Assembly: GCF_037027585.1 (NCBI RefSeq)
Contig: NZ_JAXCLE010000008.1
Span: 99,698 to 163,697, forward strand
Length of the DNA stretch: 64,000 bases
From: Solibacillus ferritrahens
GTDB lineage: Bacteria; Bacillota; Bacilli; Bacillales_A; Planococcaceae
Direction: 5' to 3'
In this document: in pieces, positions 62,423-64,000 of the stretch
Layout of the letters: every line of letters starts with the position of its first letter
How positions within the stretch are numbered: position 1 is the stretch's first letter
Notes under the pieces: model-generated
Seen by the model: only the letters and a program-made list of their open reading frames with translations
The model's database searches: none
Told to the model about the DNA's origin: nothing
Translations under genes and position numbers: made by a program

Positions 62423-63517
62423 TTGGAAGCAATAGTTATGAGATCAGAAGAATTAAAATTAGATAAAGTAATTGCAGAAGATATATTTGCCAATACACAA
62501 TATCCAATCATATATAAAGATACAAAAGTAAAATCAGAGCATCTACGAGTGATCGACCTTTTTAATTTAAAAACAGTATTAGTTTATAACGACTTAGAAG
62601 AAATTAAATCAAATGCAGTGAATACTGAAAAGGATTCAATAACTGTTCCGGTGCCTAAGTATATAAGTTTTCAAAAATATTATAATGATGGCATTACCGA
62701 ATTGAAAAAGGAATTTTTGAATTGGTCGGCAGGTGGGAAAATTGATCTTACAAAAGTTAGAGGCATTATGATTCCGTTGATAGAAAAAGTATTAGAGGAT
62801 CGTTCGTACATATTTAACTTAAATAATTACTCAAATCCAAAGGACTACTTATACCATCATTGTATTGCAACTGGGTTAATAGTAGCTGTTATTGCAAAAA
62901 AAATGGGCTTTGAACGTGGGGATATTATTCAACTAGCTATTGCTGGGGTGTTAGCAGATAGTGGGATGTCGCGTATTCCAGCTCGTATTCGTGATAAGAA
63001 AAATTCATTAACTGAAGCTGAGTTTGGAGAAGTACGAAAACATCCTTATTATAGTTTTATGTTAATAAAGAACAATCCTGCTATTAAAGAGATTATGAAA
63101 GTAGCCATTTATCAGCATCACGAACGATTAGATGGGAGCGGGTATCCGAATGGAGAGCGTATTGGTAATATATCCAGCTTTGCACAAATCATTGCAGTTG
63201 CAGATGTATTTCATGCGATGACTAGTGAGCGGTTATATCGTTCAAAACAATCGCCTTTTAAAGTAATGGAAATGATTAAAGAAGAAGAGTTCGGAAAATT
63301 TGATATTAAAGTTGTTCAAGCTTTAATTGATATAGTCGTGGATTTACCGATTGGGACAAAAATAGAACTATCGAATTTGGAGTTAGGTGAAGTAATGTTT
63401 ATTAATAAGTATGCACCTACACGCCCATTAGTGAAATTAAATCGTACGGGAGAATTATTAGATCTTTCTACAAATAGAAGTTTCTATATATCACGTGTCC
63501 TTACAAATGATTATTAG
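62423..63517 (+). CDS. HD-GYP-type domain protein with altered HD motif
   Basis: 364 residues. The C-terminal domain (about 140-300) shows HD-GYP features: YHHCIATGLIVAVIAKKM, KHPYYSFMLIKNN and YQHHERLDGSGYPNGERI. Where active members have HDIGK, this has LADSGM, so the metal-binding His and the Lys are missing. The N-terminal 130 residues are of unknown fold. TTG 62423 has a better distance to AAGGGG than GTG 62417. It lies between gyrA and the first rrn operon. A sensory or scaffold role is possible. Confidence 0.82.
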   Translation: MEAIVMRSEELKLDKVIAEDIFANTQYPIIYKDTKVKSEHLRVIDLFNLKTVLVYNDLEEIKSNAVNTEKDSITVPVPKYISFQKYYNDGITELKKEFLNWSAGGKIDLTKVRGIMIPLIEKVLEDRSYIFNLNNYSNPKDYLYHHCIATGLIVAVIAKKMGFERGDIIQLAIAGVLADSGMSRIPARIRDKKNSLTEAEFGEVRKHPYYSFMLIKNNPAIKEIMKVAIYQHHERLDGSGYPNGERIGNISSFAQIIAVADVFHAMTSERLYRSKQSPFKVMEMIKEEEFGKFDIKVVQALIDIVVDLPIGTKIELSNLELGEVMFINKYAPTRPLVKLNRTGELLDLSTNRSFYISRVLTNDY

Positions 63518-63952
63518 ATTAAAGTTGTTTATGGAAGAGAGCTGTTATTCATGGGATGGATATGGCTCTTCTTATATGAATAATAAAAAATATATCTATT
63601 TTTAAAAAACTATTGACGGTTAGATTTTGCAATGATATTATATTAAGAGTCCTTAAGAGAAACCAATTATAAATTATAAAAATTTATTAACAGTTGACTT
63701 AAGCGAGAAACTAATATAAAATTATATAAGCTGTCGAATCAGTTATTACTTTTTAAAAAAACTTTTCAAAATCAGTTGACAAACAACGATAAGAGATGTT
63801 ATGATATAAAAGTTGTCACCAAAACGACACGATGAACCTTGAAAACTGAACAAGCAACGTTAATGAAACAAGCTTCTTTAATGAAGCAAACAATAGATTA
63901 TAACTTTTAATTAAGTTAAATCGCTAGCAAAGCAAATGAGCTTTCAAACTAC
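63518..63952 (+). promoter_or_regulatory. rrn operon promoters P1, P2 and leader
   Basis: A weak hairpin (AAGAGAGC/GCTCTTCTT, about 63535-63573) may end the HD-GYP gene. P1 is TTGACG (63613)-17-TATTAT (63636); P2 is TTGACA (63776)-18-TATGAT (63800), followed by the leader motif CCTTGAAAACTGAACAAGC (63838-63856) common to Bacillales rrn leaders. No ORF is present. Confidence 0.85.
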
Positions 63953-64000
63953 TTTTATGGAGAGTTTGATCCTGGCTCAGGACGAACGCTGGCGGCGTGC
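63953..64000 (+). rRNA. 16S ribosomal RNA, 5' end
   Basis: TTTATGGAGAGTTTGATCC then TGGCTCAGGACGAACGCTGG is the universal start of bacterial 16S rRNA. Only 48 bases are inside the window. Confidence 0.97.

Noticed and set aside
1..64000. CRISPR arrays and tRNA genes
   Set aside because: No spaced direct repeats and no cloverleaf with TTCRA arm were seen.

Overview
The window is the replication-origin segment of a low-GC, endospore-forming Firmicute. Gene order (rpmH-rnpA-spoIIIJ-jag-mnmE-mnmG-rsmG-noc-soj-spo0J on one side of oriC, dnaA-dnaN-yaaA-recF-gyrB-gyrA-rrn on the other), the complete walRK-yycHI-walJ-htrA-rlmH block, YyaC and SpoIIIJ point to Bacillales. The protein sequences and the intergenic repeat styles look most like Planococcaceae (Solibacillus/Lysinibacillus group). 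The genus is an inference; no search was run.

Layout. 0-12 kb is accessory: the 3' end of an M50-like membrane protein, queD-queE behind a preQ1-I riboswitch, a 1292-residue Vpr-like subtilase with a Gly-Asn repeat tail, an OFA-family transporter, a DUF4230 protein, an intergenic patch with a possible small RNA and a MITE-like repeat, and a three-gene sodium:solute symporter operon that includes a 58-residue membrane protein starting at TTG. 12-15 kb is a small segment bounded by two near-identical copies of the 3' end of rlmH, the site used by SCC elements in staphylococci; it carries an ABC-2 exporter and an XRE-AbrB regulator. 15-24.6 kb holds rlmH, htrA and the wal operon on the minus strand with a cluster of DnaA boxes, followed by a LysM-G5-M23 endopeptidase. 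24.9-31.1 kb is purA, then yybS-gdpP-rplI-dnaC. 31.6-37.3 kb is a plus-strand ribose operon rbsRKDACB. 37.4-52.9 kb is the conserved minus-strand arm from rpsR-ssb-rpsF to rpmH. 52.9-55.1 kb is bipartite oriC around dnaA, and 55.1-64 kb the rightward arm ending in the first bases of a 16S rRNA gene.

How it works together. Nearly all core genes point away from the origin at about 53.4 kb. DnaA boxes occur upstream and downstream of dnaA, as an inverted pair before mnmE, and as a cluster 37 kb away around rlmH. A parS site lies inside spo0J. WalRK and its accessory genes sit beside a cell-wall hydrolase whose promoter carries a WalR-like direct repeat. purA is preceded by a PurBox-like inverted pair that overlaps the dnaC terminator.

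Most likely novelty: the rlmH-flanked segment, the structured repeat between rpmH and rnpA, and the small RNA and small-protein candidates in the accessory left arm.
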